From the NCBI GenBank assembly GCA_016199985.1, contig JACQFQ010000031.1:1-52792 (forward strand): a DNA stretch of 52,792 bases, given 5' to 3'. The notes beneath the pieces were generated by a model. That model searched no databases. It was not told the origin of the DNA and was given only the letters and a program-made list of their open reading frames with translations. Source of the stretch: Verrucomicrobiota bacterium (GTDB lineage: Bacteria > Verrucomicrobiota > Verrucomicrobiia > Limisphaerales > UBA11320). Below are positions 1 to 10,616 of the stretch, one piece after another (position 1 is the stretch's first letter; each line of letters opens with the position of its first letter). A program made the position numbers and the translations under genes.

Positions 1-391
<391 letters not shown>

Positions 392-473
392 ATTTTTGAT
401 CATGCCAGCGAACGTATGCTCGAAATTCTGTCTACGTGTAGTTTTCAGGGAACAATTGTTCTTTCTTAAACTT

Positions 474-589
474 TTTGGTGGCCATAAAGCTGTGGTCCGA
501 CCCGATCCCATTCCGAACTCGGCCGTCAAACGCAGCCTTGCCGATGGTAGTGGTTGTATAGCTTCCGCGAGAGTAGGTAGCCGCCAGTT
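474..589 (+). rRNA. rrf: 5S ribosomal RNA
   Basis: About 116 nt. Conserved 5S segments are present in order: gacccgatcccattccgaactcgg (loop B/C region), ccgatggtagtgg, and cgagagtaggt. The terminal helix forms between ggtggc near 477 and gccgcc near 580. It lies about 80 nt after 23S with no tRNA in between, as expected for the distal end of an rRNA operon. The ends are set by the terminal helix and are accurate to about 2-3 nt. Confidence 0.92.
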
Positions 590-595
590 TTTCTT

Positions 596-636
596 AATAA
601 AGGCCGGAGATCTTTGATCCCCGGCCTTTATTGTTT
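596..636 (+). terminator. Rho-independent terminator of the rRNA operon
   Basis: Perfect 12-bp inverted repeat: 596-607 (aataaaggccgg) pairs with 621-632 (ccggcctttatt), with a 13-nt loop and a T-rich run into 636. It starts 7 nt after the 5S end. Confidence 0.85.
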
Positions 637-790
637 CCGCGCTTGGCTCAATCGACTCTGATCGTGCTGAGCAGGATCACTTGCGCCAATGAGTTACCAG
701 GGCCCCCAGTCTGGATTCCGGATCACTCGCGCCGGACTCGACGTCGCGCGGATGCCTGAATGGCCCATTGTTGGGCTTCGTCTTTTGCTC

Positions 791-3700
791 ATGGCTATGC
801 CGCGATCACGCACGATCTTGTCCATGCCCCTTTCTTCTCCCCTCCTGTCAGCGGTGGCCTGTGGCGTCTTGCTTGTTTTGATTGGACTGATCGCGAGCGT
901 TTCACGCGCTGACGCCGCCCTTTTGCCACCGGTCGATTTCAACTTCCAGGTTCGACCGCTGCTTTCGGATCGCTGCTTCTCCTGCCACGGCCCCGACGAA
1001 CGCGCGCGAAAGGCGAAGCTGCGTCTTGACACGGCCGACGGACTCTCCGGCCGCGCGAAGTCCGGATTGGCGATTGTGGCCGCGTTGAATCGGGAGGCGA
1101 GCGAACTCTGGCGGCGAATCACCAACCCCAACTTGGATGATCGCATGCCTCCTTCGGACAGCCATCTCCGGCTGAACCCGGATGAAATTGAAACCTTGGG
1201 GCGGTGGATTGAGGAAGGGGCCAAGCATAAACCGCATTGGTCCTTCATCCCGGTCGAACGCGTGGAAGTTCCGCGCGCGAACACCAACGAGTCGGTGAGG
1301 ACGGGCAATGAGATCGACGCCTTTGTGAGGGCCAAGCAGCGTTCGCTGGGCTTGCGACCCGCCTCGGAGGCGACTCAAGCCCAGTGGCTGCGCCGTGTGA
1401 GTCTGGATCTCGTCGGGTTGCCGCCCACACTTGAGGAAATGGACGCGTTTTCCGCCGACACCTCCGCCGACGCGTATGAGAAGGTTGTCGATCGACTTCT
1501 TGCGTCTCCCGCCTACGGCGAGCGCATGGCTTCCGAGTGGCTGGATCTGGCTCGCTACGCCGACACCTATGGCTACCAGGCGGATGTCGACCGAGACATG
1601 TCGGCGTGGCGCGATTGGGTCATTCGAGCGTTCAACAGCAACTTGCGATGGGATCAGTTTATCCTCTGGCAAATTGCCGGCGATATGTTGCCCGGGGCGA
1701 CGCATGACCAGAAGCTCGCGACGGCGTTCAATCGACTTCATCGGCAGACGAACGAGGGAGGGAGCATTGAGGAGGAGTTTCGGAACGAGTATGTGTCGGA
1801 CCGCGTTCACACGGCTGGAACGGCCTTCCTAGGCCTAACGTTGGAGTGTTGTCGATGTCACGATCACAAGTTTGATCCGATCAGTCAACGCGACTACTAT
1901 CGGCTGTCGGCCTTCTTCAACAATATTGACGAGTCAGGCCTCTACTCTCACTTCACCCAAGCGACGCCGACGCCGACTTTGCCGTTGTATGGCGATGGCC
2001 AGGAATCTCTACATCGCGAGCTGATCCGCAAAGTGGCCGATGCGGAAGCCCGCCTGATAAGCGAGGTGTCGCAAGCCGGGCCTCGGTTCGAGGCGTGGCG
2101 GCGCGCTCCGGATCGCCTCCCCCCTCCGCCACAACCTGTGGCCGCGTTTGACTTCGATCAGGTGGTCGCAAATCAGTTTCTGAATCGCGCGGGAAGCAAC
2201 CACGCCGCGCTCGTCGAGTCTCCCGTCCTTGTGAGCGGCAAGCTGGGGCAGGCGGTGAGTTTCAGCGGCGACAATTCAGTCGTGTGTCGAAAGACAGGTC
2301 GCTTCCATCGGACCGATCCGTTCAGCCTCAGCTTTTGGATCCGCCCGACCGAGGCGCAGGCCCGAGCGGTGGTGCTTCACTGCTCTCGCGCATGGACCGA
2401 CTCGGGAAGCCGCGGGTATGAGCTGGTGTTGGACGCAGGCAGGCCGCGATTCGCGCTGATTCATTTTTGGCCTGGAAACGCGATTTCGGCGCGAGCCCGC
2501 GCGGCGCTGCCGCTGAACGCGTGGTCGCAGCTCACGGCCACCTACGACGGTTCGAGCCGCGCCGAGGGGTTGAAGCTTTACATTGATGGTCGGCCTGTCG
2601 ATGTTGACGTCGAGAAGGACCATCTCTATCGTGATATTGACCATCGGGGAGAGTGGGGCGATTCCGAAGCGGGCTCGATCGATCTTGCGTTGGGCGGTCG
2701 GTTTCGCGACTCGGGATTTCGCAACGGCGCGCTGGATGATTTGAAGGTTTTCGACGTGTGCCTGACCGGTTCGGAGGTCGCGGGCCTGATGGACTCTTCG
2801 CGACACCTGTCGACCATCGAGGACTTTGCGGCACGAGTGGACGAGCGATGCCGCAAGGCGGCCTCGGAGCTTCAGCAAGCGCGCGAGGAGGAGAACCGAT
2901 TCATCGCGGGAGTTCGCGAAATCATGGTCATGAAGGAGCTGGCGAAGCGGCGTCAGACCTACGTGCTTCGCCGCGGAGCCTATGACGCGCCGGGGGATCT
3001 CGTGGACGCTGGCGTGCCGGAGCGGATCATGCCGTTGCCCTCGGAGTATCCGGGGAATCGCCTCGGGCTTGCGCGTTGGATGATCGATCGTCGCCATCCG
3101 CTTACCGCCAGGGTCGCGGTGAATCGGATCTGGAAACTGCATTTCGGACGCGGACTGGTGACGACTACGGAAGACTTCGGCGCTCAGGGCGCCCTACCTT
3201 CGCATCCGGAGTTGTTGGACTGGCTCGCGTTCCGTTTCATGGAATCAGGTTGGGATCGCAAGGCGCTCCATCGCCTGATCGCCTTGTCCTCAACCTACCG
3301 TCAGGACTCGAAGCCATCGACCGCCCAGGCGTCGGGCGATCCGGACAATCGCTGGCTGACAAGCGGTCCCCGGCATCGTTTGTTAGCGGAGCAGATCCGC
3401 GATGAGGCGCTCGCCGCGAGCGGGCTTCTGACGCGTAGGATCGGATGGCGCAGCGTGAAGCCCTATCAACCAGTCGGTGTCTGGGAGGAAGCGGGGACCG
3501 GGAAATCCTATACTCCGGACAAGGGAGACAATCTATATCGTCGCAGCCTATACACCTTCTGGCGTCGCACAGCCCCGCCGCCGTCGATGCTCAGCTTCGA
3601 CGCCACTTCGCGCGAGGTCTGCACCGCGAAACGCGAGGTCACCACAACCCCCTTGCAGGCGCTGGTGTTGTTGAACGATGTGCAATTCCTTGAAGCGTCC

Positions 3701-3994
3701 CGCGTGATGGCTGAAGGCCTTGCGCGGCGACACCCAGGCGATGTGGCCGCCACGGTGAGCGAGGCCTTTCGACGGTTGATCAACCGTTCCCCCGAGGCGC
3801 GTGAGTCGGAGGTCTTGCAAAGACTGTATCGCGAGCAACGGGAGTTCTACTCTCTACATGTCGACGCCGCGGAGAAGCTCCTGGCGGCGGGCGACCGCGC
3901 AAGGGAGAAGGGTCTCCCGACTCCCGAACTGGCCGCGATCACCACCTTAGTAAGCACTTTGATGAACCACGATGAATTCGTGATGAAACGATGA
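791..3994 (+). CDS. PSCyt1 / DUF1549 / LamG / DUF1553 secreted protein (Planctomycete-type cytochrome)
   Basis: Large exported protein of the family paired with DUF1501 proteins in Planctomycetota and Verrucomicrobiota; its biochemical role is not established, though genomic context often suggests polymer breakdown. The frame is open from ATG 689; I prefer ATG 791 because it gives a clean signal peptide (n-region with R, hydrophobic stretch [12 protein letters not shown], then ADA). From that start there is a CxxCH haem motif (CFSCH) at residues 62-66 (PSCyt1), then DUF1549 with the motif [11 protein letters not shown] near 354, a concanavalin/LamG-like insert at about 450-655 ([14 protein letters not shown]), and DUF1553 to the end. 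About 1067 aa. No good ribosome binding site decides the start. The stop overlaps the next start as ATGA. Confidence 0.88.
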   Translation: MAMPRSRTILSMPLSSPLLSAVACGVLLVLIGLIASVSRADAALLPPVDFNFQVRPLLSDRCFSCHGPDERARKAKLRLDTADGLSGRAKSGLAIVAALNREASELWRRITNPNLDDRMPPSDSHLRLNPDEIETLGRWIEEGAKHKPHWSFIPVERVEVPRANTNESVRTGNEIDAFVRAKQRSLGLRPASEATQAQWLRRVSLDLVGLPPTLEEMDAFSADTSADAYEKVVDRLLASPAYGERMASEWLDLARYADTYGYQADVDRDMSAWRDWVIRAFNSNLRWDQFILWQIAGDMLPGATHDQKLATAFNRLHRQTNEGGSIEEEFRNEYVSDRVHTAGTAFLGLTLECCRCHDHKFDPISQRDYYRLSAFFNNIDESGLYSHFTQATPTPTLPLYGDGQESLHRELIRKVADAEARLISEVSQAGPRFEAWRRAPDRLPPPPQPVAAFDFDQVVANQFLNRAGSNHAALVESPVLVSGKLGQAVSFSGDNSVVCRKTGRFHRTDPFSLSFWIRPTEAQARAVVLHCSRAWTDSGSRGYELVLDAGRPRFALIHFWPGNAISARARAALPLNAWSQLTATYDGSSRAEGLKLYIDGRPVDVDVEKDHLYRDIDHRGEWGDSEAGSIDLALGGRFRDSGFRNGALDDLKVFDVCLTGSEVAGLMDSSRHLSTIEDFAARVDERCRKAASELQQAREEENRFIAGVREIMVMKELAKRRQTYVLRRGAYDAPGDLVDAGVPERIMPLPSEYPGNRLGLARWMIDRRHPLTARVAVNRIWKLHFGRGLVTTTEDFGAQGALPSHPELLDWLAFRFMESGWDRKALHRLIALSSTYRQDSKPSTAQASGDPDNRWLTSGPRHRLLAEQIRDEALAASGLLTRRIGWRSVKPYQPVGVWEEAGTGKSYTPDKGDNLYRRSLYTFWRRTAPPPSMLSFDATSREVCTAKREVTTTPLQALVLLNDVQFLEASRVMAEGLARRHPGDVAATVSEAFRRLINRSPEARESEVLQRLYREQREFYSLHVDAAEKLLAAGDRAREKGLPTPELAAITTLVSTLMNHDEFVMKR

Positions 3995-5454
3995 AAACTC
4001 CCTTGTGCGCCGGGCCGATGCGGCTTGCGGATCGTAGTCGGCGAGGCTTTCTCAACCAGTTCGGATTGGGCTTGGGCGGCATCGCCTTGGCGGATCTCGC
4101 TGGTTCCCGAGCGGTCGCGGGCCTTGGCGCGCCTGCGATCTCCGACCATGGCGCGTTGTCATCGCCCCACATGCCGGCGCGCGCGAAGCGCGTGATTTAT
4201 CTCTTCATGAGCGGCGGGCCTTCGCAGCTCGAGACCTTCGATTACAAGCCCGTGCTCAATCAGCGCAACGGCGAGCAGCTGCCCGATTCGGTTCGCATGG
4301 GACAGCGGCTGACGGGCATGTCGGGCAACCAGGCGTCCCTTCCGCTCGCGGGGTCCATTTTCAAATTCGGGCGGCATGGTCGTTCAGGCGCGTGGATCAG
4401 CGAGCTACTGCCGCATACCGCCCGCATGGCTGACGATCTCTGCGTGGTGCGGTCGATGTTCACCGAGGCGATCAACCACGACCCCGCGATCACCTTCCTG
4501 CAGACCGGCTCGCAGTTGTCGGGTCGACCGAGCTTCGGGGCCTGGGTGCACTTTGGCCTCGGCAGCGACAATGAGAATCTGCCGGCGTTTGTGGTGCTGA
4601 TCACGCGCGGTAAAGTGGACCAGCCCCTTTACTCGCGCCTGTGGGGCAGCGGATTCCTGCCTTCGCGGCATCAGGGAGTCCAGTTCCGATCGGGGAAGGA
4701 TCCGGTGCTCTACCTGAGCAACCCGGATGGGGTTCTACCTGAGAATCGCCGGTTGATGCTGGATCGATTGCGCGAGCTTCACGAGGCGCAAGTCGCCGCA
4801 ACCCCGGACCCTGATGTTGAAGCCCGGATCGCCCAATACGAGATGGCGTACCGGATGCAATCGTCGGTGCCCGATGTGATGGATCTCTCCCACGAGCCGG
4901 AAGCCGTGTTCGATATGTACGGCCCCGACGCCAAGAAGCCCGGCACGTTCGCCGCCAATTGTCTGCTAGCCCGACGGCTCGCCGAGCGCGGCGTGAAATT
5001 TATCCAACTCTACCACCAGGGATGGGATCAACATGGCGGTTTGCCTGGAGGGATTCGTCAGCAATGCAAGGAAACCGATCAGCCGGCCGCCGCGCTGCTC
5101 CGCGATCTGAAGCAGCGGGGCATGCTCGATGACACCCTCGTGGTTTGGGGAGGCGAGTTCGGCAGAACCAATTACTCACAGGGAAAACTCACCCCAACGG
5201 ATTACGGACGCGATCATCATCCCCGGTGCTTCAGCGTTTGGATGGCTGGCGGAGGCGTAAAGCCAATGGTTTACGGGGAAACCTGCGAGTTTGGCTACAA
5301 CATCGTCAGAGACGGCGTTCATGTTCATGACCTCCACGCCACGCTGCTTCATTTGCTCGGGATCGATCACCAGCGATTGACCTACCTCCACCAAGGGCGC
5401 CGATTTCGTCTCACAGACGTTCATGGCAATGTGGTTCGCGACATTCTTTCGTGA
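3991..5454 (+). CDS. DUF1501 family protein, Tat-exported
   Basis: 487 aa, overlapping the upstream gene by 4 nt (ATGA), so probably translationally coupled. A twin-arginine signal is visible near residues 15-40 ([10 protein letters not shown] followed by glycine/alanine-rich [13 protein letters not shown]). The body is a sulfatase/alkaline-phosphatase-like fold family: [16 protein letters not shown] near the start, HQGWDQHGG in the middle, [12 protein letters not shown] and [19 protein letters not shown] toward the end, all typical of DUF1501. Family members nearly always sit next to a PSCyt1/DUF1549/DUF1553 gene, as here. The substrate is unknown. The twin-arginine route suggests it folds before export, perhaps with a metal, which is inference. 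Confidence 0.9.
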   Translation: MKTPLCAGPMRLADRSRRGFLNQFGLGLGGIALADLAGSRAVAGLGAPAISDHGALSSPHMPARAKRVIYLFMSGGPSQLETFDYKPVLNQRNGEQLPDSVRMGQRLTGMSGNQASLPLAGSIFKFGRHGRSGAWISELLPHTARMADDLCVVRSMFTEAINHDPAITFLQTGSQLSGRPSFGAWVHFGLGSDNENLPAFVVLITRGKVDQPLYSRLWGSGFLPSRHQGVQFRSGKDPVLYLSNPDGVLPENRRLMLDRLRELHEAQVAATPDPDVEARIAQYEMAYRMQSSVPDVMDLSHEPEAVFDMYGPDAKKPGTFAANCLLARRLAERGVKFIQLYHQGWDQHGGLPGGIRQQCKETDQPAAALLRDLKQRGMLDDTLVVWGGEFGRTNYSQGKLTPTDYGRDHHPRCFSVWMAGGGVKPMVYGETCEFGYNIVRDGVHVHDLHATLLHLLGIDHQRLTYLHQGRRFRLTDVHGNVVRDILS

Positions 5455-5817
5455 CAGGAATTGCTCCATGCCGCTGCCTCGAGCCTGTTTAGGCGCGCTG
5501 TCCAGGATCATTTTAGGCCAATCCAAGCCATGAGACCACTGTTTCGAGCCGTTTTAACCCTTTGTAAGGCCCCTCCCATCCTCGCTGAGTTCCCTCTTGT
5601 GAGGAAAAAATCGCCGCATCACCGTCCGGTAAACGATTTACATAAAATCGCGTTGACACCCTCCTTGCGCTTTCTTACTTTTCGCGGCCAGTCATCGGGC
5701 CGAATCGAAGTAAACAGCAGCCTCTTGGGTCCTTCTAAAAAAGGAAGGGCCATCTGGGGTTGCGGCTTTTTTTCGTTTTGTAAAGGCAACTAGACCTTCC
5801 GGGACTGATTGATGGGT
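5455..5817 (+). other. Intergenic leader before tRNA-Thr/tuf block
   Basis: 363 nt without a convincing gene; the frame at 5461-5793 has no family features. It holds a candidate promoter (separate entry) and, downstream of it, an imperfect 8-bp hairpin, 5728-5735 with 5744-5751 (ggtccttc / gaagggcc, one G-U pair), inside what would be the leader RNA. A T-rich run (5767-5780) follows about 15 nt later, so the element could work as a leader attenuator or as the terminator of the DUF1501 transcript. Confidence 0.4.
5653..5680 (+). promoter_or_regulatory. Candidate sigma-70 promoter for tRNA-Thr-tuf block
   Basis: A perfect -35 box TTGACA at 5653-5658 is followed after 16 nt by a weak -10 (TTACTT, 5675-5680). 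It is the only perfect TTGACA in the spacer and lies about 140 nt before tRNA-Thr. The weak -10 keeps confidence low. Confidence 0.35.
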
Positions 5818-5893
5818 GCCCATGTAGCTCAGTTGGTAGAGCACGTCCTTGGTAAGGACGAGGTCATCAGTTCAATCCTGATCATGGGCTCCA
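5818..5893 (+). tRNA. tRNA-Thr (anticodon GGT)
   Basis: 76 nt including an encoded CCA. Acceptor stem gcccatg (5818-5824) pairs with catgggc (5883-5889). D-loop agctcagttggtagagc and T-arm gttcaatcc are standard. The anticodon loop ttggtaa gives GGT, which reads threonine codons ACC/ACU. A tRNA-Thr just before tuf is a common bacterial arrangement. Confidence 0.95.
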
Positions 5894-5951
5894 TGACGAT
5901 TTGATTTAGACAAAATAACGAAAAAGAAAACATCAGAGAACAGGAGACAGC

Positions 5952-7142
5952 ATGGCAAAAGAAAATTTTCAACGGACCAAGCCGCACGTGAATGTGGGAA
6001 CCATCGGGCACGTCGACCATGGCAAATCCACTCTGACCGCCGCGATCGTGGAAGTGCAGAACCGTAAAGGTCTCGCGCCCAAGATCAGCTACGCCGAAAT
6101 CACCAAGGGCGGCACGGTTCGCGATGACACAAAGACTGTCACTATCGCTGTTTCACACGTCGAGTACGAGAGCCCGAACCGCCACTACGCCCATGTCGAC
6201 TGCCCCGGCCACGCTGATTATGTGAAGAACATGATCACGGGCGCGGCACAGATGGACGGAGCGATTCTGGTGGTGAGCGCGGCGGACGGCCCCATGCCTC
6301 AGACCCGTGAGCACATCCTGCTCGCCCGCCAAGTGGGCGTTCCCGCTATCGTTGTCTTCCTGAACAAGGTTGACCTCGTTGACGATCCGGAGCTCCTCGA
6401 CCTTGTCGAGATGGAGATCCGCGACCTCCTCAATAAGTATCAATTCCCCGGGGACAAGACCCCGATCATCCGTGGCAGCGCGACCGCCGCGCTGGCCGCC
6501 AAGCCGGAGGGCGAGAAGGCGATCGCTGACTTGCTCGAAGCGGTGGACACCTTCATTCCGCTGCCTCCTCGCGAAGTCGACAAGCCTTTCCTCATGTGCA
6601 TTGAGGATGTGTTCAACATTGAAGGTCGTGGCACCGTTGTCACCGGACGCGTCGAGCGCGGTGAACTGAACAAGATGACGGAAGTCGAGATCGTCGGTCT
6701 TCGGGACACTCGCAAGACCACGGCGACCGACATTGAAATGTTCCGCAAGTTGCTCGACAAGGCCAGCGCTGGCGACAATGTCGGCATCCTGCTCCGTGGA
6801 ACGAAGAAAGAGGATGTGGAGCGTGGCATGGTTCTCGCGAAGCCGGGAAGCATCCTACCTCACACCCAGTTCAAGGCTGAGGTCTATGTTCTCACCAAGG
6901 ACGAGGGTGGCCGCCACACTCCGTTCTTCACGAATTATCGTCCGCAGTTCTACTTCCGAACCAGCGATGTTACGGGCAGCGTTATCCTCCCTGCGGGAGT
7001 TGAAATGGTGATGCCTGGCGACAACATTGGTGTCGAAGTGACGTTGATCAACCCGGTGGCGATGGAGAAGGGCCAGCGGTTTGCTATTCGCGAGGGCGGC
7101 CGTACCATTGGCGCCGGCCGTATCTCCGACGTCGTCAAGTAG
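5952..7142 (+). CDS. tuf: Translation elongation factor Tu
   Basis: 396 aa, the normal EF-Tu length. It delivers aminoacyl-tRNA to the ribosome with GTP. Visible motifs: P-loop GHVDHGKST (residues 18-26), G3 DCPGH, G4 NKVD, and G5-region RGSA; domains 2 and 3 follow ([25 protein letters not shown]). A Shine-Dalgarno ggag lies 8-10 nt before ATG 5952. Odd point: the effector (switch I) segment reads [14 protein letters not shown] where most EF-Tu proteins have KARGITINTSHVEY, so the usual R-G before I-T-I is K-T here, while the Mg-binding Thr is kept. The gene sits between tRNA-Thr and tRNA-Trp, heading the secE-nusG-ribosomal protein block. Confidence 0.98.
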   Translation: MAKENFQRTKPHVNVGTIGHVDHGKSTLTAAIVEVQNRKGLAPKISYAEITKGGTVRDDTKTVTIAVSHVEYESPNRHYAHVDCPGHADYVKNMITGAAQMDGAILVVSAADGPMPQTREHILLARQVGVPAIVVFLNKVDLVDDPELLDLVEMEIRDLLNKYQFPGDKTPIIRGSATAALAAKPEGEKAIADLLEAVDTFIPLPPREVDKPFLMCIEDVFNIEGRGTVVTGRVERGELNKMTEVEIVGLRDTRKTTATDIEMFRKLLDKASAGDNVGILLRGTKKEDVERGMVLAKPGSILPHTQFKAEVYVLTKDEGGRHTPFFTNYRPQFYFRTSDVTGSVILPAGVEMVMPGDNIGVEVTLINPVAMEKGQRFAIREGGRTIGAGRISDVVK

Positions 7143-7227
7143 GCGACATCGCTAGGAACGCGAGCGGAGGAACGATTTTTTCTCCGCTTTGGCTTCGGTT
7201 AAAGACAGTGCGCAGCGGGCTTGGGAT

Positions 7228-7303
7228 AGGGCGTTAGCTCAATTGGTAGAGTAGCGGTCTCCAAAACCGTTGGTTGGGGGTTCAAGTCCCTCACGCCCTG
7301 CCA
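7228..7303 (+). tRNA. tRNA-Trp (anticodon CCA)
   Basis: 76 nt with encoded CCA. Acceptor agggcgt (7228-7234) pairs with acgccct (7293-7299), discriminator G. The anticodon loop ctccaaa gives CCA (tryptophan). tuf-trnW-secE-nusG is a widely conserved order. Confidence 0.95.
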
Positions 7304-7315
7304 ACCTCGCGCGAT

Positions 7316-7405
7316 GGAGGGGTGGCAGAGTGGTCTATCGCGACGGTTTTGAAAACCGTTATGGCGGAAACGCCATCGGGGGTTCGAATCCCTCCCCCTC
7401 CGCCA
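7316..7405 (+). tRNA. tRNA-Ser (anticodon TGA)
   Basis: 90 nt, a class II tRNA with a long variable arm (atggcggaaacgccat hairpin). Acceptor ggagggg (7316-7322) pairs with cccctcc (7395-7401); CCA is encoded at 7403-7405. The anticodon loop tttgaaa gives TGA, reading UCA/UCG serine codons. It starts 12 nt after tRNA-Trp and ends 12 nt before secE, so all are probably cotranscribed and the tRNAs are cut out. Confidence 0.93.
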
Positions 7406-7417
7406 ACAGGAATTTGC

Positions 7418-7693
7418 GTGAACGATTACATTAAATTCGGCGTCGGTTTGGGCCTTCTGGCCGTGGTGTTCATTGTGCTTTGGCGCATGGGGCATGTGGC
7501 CCGCCTCAGTCGCTACGTGAGCGACACGAAGGAAGAGCTCAGAAAGTGCACATGGCCAAGCACTGACGAACTCAAGGGCCACACGGCTGTCGTCATGGTG
7601 AGCATCATCATGATGGCCGTGTTCATCGTGGGCATTGACTTCATCGTCACTGCGGTCTTCACCGTCCTCAACAACCTCAACAAGACCGCTTAG
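7418..7693 (+). CDS. secE: Preprotein translocase subunit SecE
   Basis: 91 aa from GTG 7418; the frame is open further upstream through the tRNA genes, but that part cannot be coding, and GTG directly after tRNA-Ser is the first sensible start. A hydrophobic segment near residues 7-22, a short conserved amphipathic part (SDTKEELRKCTWPSTDEL, where the E-L-x-K-x-x-W-P pattern is the SecE signature), then the conserved C-terminal membrane helix (VVMVSIIMMAVFIVGIDFIV). SecE clamps SecY in the inner-membrane translocon. Its position before nusG supports the call. Confidence 0.95.
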   Translation: MNDYIKFGVGLGLLAVVFIVLWRMGHVARLSRYVSDTKEELRKCTWPSTDELKGHTAVVMVSIIMMAVFIVGIDFIVTAVFTVLNNLNKTA

Positions 7694-7714
7694 TTCCGCG
7701 GAACCGCAACTCTC

Positions 7715-8263
7715 ATGCGCAGGCAGTGGTTCGTCATTCATACGTTGGCCGGTCAGGAGCAGAAGGTCAAAGAGAGCCTTGAAAAGCGGATCAAGCCCGA
7801 GGAGATGGCCGAGTTTCTCCACGAGGTTCTTGTGCCCATGGAGCGGGTCGCCGAGGTTCGAAACGGGAAAAAGACCGTGACCACTCGCAAGCTCTATCCC
7901 GGATATGTTTTCGTGGACATGATTCTTCTCGATGAGGGCAACCGCGTGATCGAGAAGCCCTGGTATTTCGTTCGCGAGACGCAGGGCATCATCGGCTTTG
8001 TTGGGGGCGATCGCCCCACGCCCACGCCTTCGGACGAGATCGAGTCGATCAAGGCCCAGATCTCCGAGTCGGAGGACACGGAGAGACCGAAAGTCGCCTT
8101 CAGCGTCGCCGAGACGGTGAAGATCAATGACGGCCCGTTCCTGAACTTTAGCGGCGTGATCGAGGAAATCGATCCTGACAAGGGCAAGCTGAAGGTCACC
8201 GTGAACATCTTCGGGCGAAACACGCCCGTTGAACTTGAGTATTGGCAGGTCGAGAAAGCTTAA
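7715..8263 (+). CDS. nusG: Transcription termination/antitermination factor NusG
   Basis: 182 aa. The N-terminal NGN domain begins WFVIHTLAGQEQKVKESLEK and contains LYPGYVFVDM; the C-terminal KOW domain contains VKINDGPFLNFSGVIEEI and RNTPVELEYWQVEK. NusG binds RNA polymerase, reduces pausing and links transcription to ribosomes or Rho. It lies 21 nt after secE and 22 nt before rplK, so one operon is likely. Confidence 0.97.
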   Translation: MRRQWFVIHTLAGQEQKVKESLEKRIKPEEMAEFLHEVLVPMERVAEVRNGKKTVTTRKLYPGYVFVDMILLDEGNRVIEKPWYFVRETQGIIGFVGGDRPTPTPSDEIESIKAQISESEDTERPKVAFSVAETVKINDGPFLNFSGVIEEIDPDKGKLKVTVNIFGRNTPVELEYWQVEKA

Positions 8264-8285
8264 CTGAACGTTGAATTCGTGATTT

Positions 8286-8711
8286 ATGGCAAAGAAGAAA
8301 GTCGGAGAGATTAAGTTGCAGATTCCCGCGGGCCAAGCAAACCCCGCTCCGCCCGTCGGCCCCGCCCTGGGGCAGCATGGCGTGAACATCATGGCCTTCT
8401 GCAAGGAGTTCAACGCCGCGACGAAGAACGACGCCGGCTTGGTGATCCCCGTGGTCATCTCTGTCTATCAGGACAAGTCTTTCACGTTCATCACGAAGTC
8501 GCCCCCGGCGTCCATCCTTCTGAAGAAGGCCGCGGGCGTCGCGTCCGGCTCCAAGACGCCCAACAAGGACAAGGTAGGCAAGGTCACCCGCAAGCAGGTG
8601 ATGGAGATCGTGAAAATGAAGAGCAAGGATCTCAACGCCGCGAGCGATGAAGCGGCGTTCCGCCTCATCTCCGGCACCGCCCGCAGCATGGGCATCGAAG
8701 TGATTTCCTAA
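8286..8711 (+). CDS. rplK: 50S ribosomal protein L11
   Basis: 141 aa, typical length. N-terminal [29 protein letters not shown] with the proline-rich hinge, and C-terminal RNA-binding domain ending [12 protein letters not shown], are diagnostic. L11 binds the GTPase-associated region of 23S rRNA. It is followed 51 nt later by rplA, the standard L11-L1 pair. No strong Shine-Dalgarno is visible before ATG 8286. Confidence 0.98.
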   Translation: MAKKKVGEIKLQIPAGQANPAPPVGPALGQHGVNIMAFCKEFNAATKNDAGLVIPVVISVYQDKSFTFITKSPPASILLKKAAGVASGSKTPNKDKVGKVTRKQVMEIVKMKSKDLNAASDEAAFRLISGTARSMGIEVIS

Positions 8712-8762
8712 ACATCAACCGCGGGAGAGCGTCAACGCTCGCATGCACCGCGACCCAGAAAA

Positions 8763-9461
8763 ATGCCAAGCAAACGTTACAAAAAAGCGCTGAGCCTCCT
8801 GGAGGCGGGGAAGACCTATTCCCTCAAGTCCGCCGTCGAAACACTGGCCAAATTCCCCAAGGCCAAGTTCAACGAGACCATCGACATCGCCTTCCGGCTC
8901 GGGGTGGATCCGCGCCAGTCCGACCAAATGGTTCGTGGCACCGTCCCCCTGCCTCACGGCAGCGGAAAGAATGTGCGAGTTCTCGTGTTTGCTCGCAGCG
9001 GACAAGCCGCCGACGCCGCCAAGGCCGCCGGAGCCGAGCACGTTGGATTCGAGGAATTGATCAAGAAGTGCAATGAAGGCTGGGCTGATTTTGACGTTGC
9101 CATTGCCACGCCAGAAGCCATGACCGAAGTGCGAAAGCTTGGAAAGGTTCTCGGACCCCGCGGCCTGATGCCGAATCCCAAGACCGGCACTGTGACCGAA
9201 GACACCGCAAAAGCTGTGAGAGAGGTCAAGGCCGGACGGGTGGAGTACAAGACCGACAAGAGCGGCAATGTGCATGTGCCCGTCGGCAAACTCTCCTTTA
9301 CTGCGGCGCAGATCGAAGAAAACGCCCGGGTCGTCGTCGAGGCTGTCTTTAAGGCGCGCCCGGCCAGCGTCAAGGGGGTTTATGTTTTGTCCTGCACCAT
9401 CTCGACGACCATGAGTCCCGGCATCGCGCTGGATACGCGCGAATTCCTGTCCGCCGCCTAA
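8763..9461 (+). CDS. rplA: 50S ribosomal protein L1
   Basis: 232 aa. Conserved segments include [22 protein letters not shown], the signature [15 protein letters not shown], and [20 protein letters not shown]1 binds the L1 stalk of 23S rRNA and in many bacteria represses its own L11-L1 mRNA; I did not find a clear rRNA-mimic site in the short leader here. It lies between rplK and rplJ as usual. Confidence 0.98.
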   Translation: MPSKRYKKALSLLEAGKTYSLKSAVETLAKFPKAKFNETIDIAFRLGVDPRQSDQMVRGTVPLPHGSGKNVRVLVFARSGQAADAAKAAGAEHVGFEELIKKCNEGWADFDVAIATPEAMTEVRKLGKVLGPRGLMPNPKTGTVTEDTAKAVREVKAGRVEYKTDKSGNVHVPVGKLSFTAAQIEENARVVVEAVFKARPASVKGVYVLSCTISTTMSPGIALDTREFLSAA

Positions 9462-9494
9462 CCCCTCACTAGAACCTGAACCTGATTTCATTGC

Positions 9495-10004
9495 ATGCGT
9501 GCTGAGAAGAAATACATCAGTGCCGAGTATGCGGCCAGACTCGGAAGCTCCCCCTACTTCTACGTCGTCGACTATCAAGGCCTCCGTGTCGCGCCTTTGA
9601 GCGAACTGCGCAAGCGGCTCCGCGGCGTTGGCGCCGAGATCCACATCGTCAAGAACTCGATCTTTCGCATTGCGGCGAAGGACGCGGGCGTCGCCGACCT
9701 GGGCGCGGCTCTCATCGGTCAGACCGCCGTCGTGACCGGCCAGAAGGACGCCGCCGCCGCCGCGAAGATCCTTAAGAAGTTCGTCGCTGAGTTCGAGCGT
9801 CCGAAGATGAAGTTCGGCTTTCTGGGCAATCACCGCATGGAGGCGGCGGAGATCAACGTCCTCGCCGAGCTACCGTCCCTGGATGTGCTTCGCGGCAAGT
9901 TGCTGGGCTTGTTGAACACGCCGGCGACCAACCTCGTCCGCATTCTGAACACCCCTGCGACGCAGCTCGCCCAGGTCATCAAAGCGAAATCCGAGAAAGC
10001 CTGA
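9495..10004 (+). CDS. rplJ: 50S ribosomal protein L10
   Basis: 169 aa. Start MRAEKKYISAEYAARL; conserved VDYQGLRVAPLSELRKRLR and VKNSIFRIA are typical of L10, and the C-terminal helix binds L7/L12 dimers to form the ribosomal stalk. 33 nt after rplA, 149 nt before rplL. The longer spacer to rplL holds several hairpins (separate entry). Confidence 0.96.
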   Translation: MRAEKKYISAEYAARLGSSPYFYVVDYQGLRVAPLSELRKRLRGVGAEIHIVKNSIFRIAAKDAGVADLGAALIGQTAVVTGQKDAAAAAKILKKFVAEFERPKMKFGFLGNHRMEAAEINVLAELPSLDVLRGKLLGLLNTPATNLVRILNTPATQLAQVIKAKSEKA

Positions 10005-10038
10005 CGGACCTCGGATCCTAAACCATTTCCGGGCTCTC

Positions 10039-10132
10039 CCGCCGATCGGCGGATGGGTCCGGGGAGATCAAAGAAACAAAGTAAATCGTCGGTCTGCGGG
10101 CCGCAGACTGAAACCACCCGGGGCCTTGGGTG
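10039..10132 (+). promoter_or_regulatory. Hairpin-rich rplJ-rplL spacer
   Basis: Three hairpins lie in the 149-nt spacer: ccgccgatcggcgg (10039-10052), gtctgcg/cgcagac (10092-10098 with 10102-10108, perfect 7 bp), and caccc/gggtg (about 10115-10132). The last ends about 20 nt before the rplL start. In other bacteria L10-L7/L12 binds leader RNA in this operon to tune synthesis, and L12 is needed in excess over L10; such a role here is inference. Confidence 0.4.
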
Positions 10133-10153
10133 ACGACGACACTGAAAGGTAAC

Positions 10154-10543
10154 ATGTCTGATATTGCAACAATCGTAGATCAGTTGAGCAAGTTGACCGT
10201 GGTGGAAGCCGCGGATTTGGTTAAGAAACTGGAAACCGCCTGGGGCGTGACTGCCGCCGCCCCCGTGGCCGCCGTCGCCGTCGCCGGTGGCGGAGCCGCC
10301 GCTGCTGCTCCCGCTGCCGAGGCGCAGACCACTTTCGACGTGATCGTCGTGTCCGTTCCTGCGGACAAGAAGATCTCCGTGATCAAAGTGGTGCGCGAAG
10401 TGAAACCTGGATTGGGCTTGGCGGAAGCCAAGGCGCTGGTCGAGGGCGCGCCCAAGCCGGTGCTCGAAGGCGCCAACAAAGCCGACTCCGAGGCCGCCAA
10501 GAAGAAGCTCGAAGAAGCTGGCGCCAAGGTCGAGTTGAAGTAA
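10154..10543 (+). CDS. rplL: 50S ribosomal protein L7/L12
   Basis: 129 aa from ATG 10154 ([27 protein letters not shown]). The frame extends upstream to 10130, but this start gives the normal N-terminus and has an aaaggt box 5-10 nt before it. The N-terminal dimerisation domain is followed by an alanine/glycine-rich hinge ([19 protein letters not shown]) and the conserved C-terminal domain ([23 protein letters not shown]). It recruits translation factors to the ribosomal stalk. Confidence 0.97.
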   Translation: MSDIATIVDQLSKLTVVEAADLVKKLETAWGVTAAAPVAAVAVAGGGAAAAAPAAEAQTTFDVIVVSVPADKKISVIKVVREVKPGLGLAEAKALVEGAPKPVLEGANKADSEAAKKKLEEAGAKVELK

Positions 10544-10556
10544 CGCAAGCTCTATG

Positions 10557-10616
10557 GCGTCGGGACGGTAAGCGGTCTTGCCGTCCCGACGCTCTCTCTG
10601 GGCGGTTGTTCCGCCC
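10557..10616 (+). promoter_or_regulatory. Tandem hairpins between rplL and rpoB
   Basis: A perfect 12-bp stem (10557-10568 with 10581-10592; arms gcgtcgggacgg / ccgtcccgacgc) is followed by a perfect 6-bp stem (gggcgg/ccgccc, 10600-10616). A further 7-bp inverted repeat (aggcaag 10656-10662 / cttgcct 10686-10692) encloses a smaller one before rpoB. No T-run follows the first stem, so this fits an attenuator or RNA-processing site, as known between rplL and rpoB in E. coli, better than a full terminator. Confidence 0.5.

Noticed and set aside
5461..5793. 110-aa frame between DUF1501 and tRNA-Thr
   Set aside because: No ribosome binding site or domain; it covers the promoter and leader hairpin.
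7274..7417. Upstream extension of the secE frame
   Set aside because: Runs through tRNA-Trp and tRNA-Ser.
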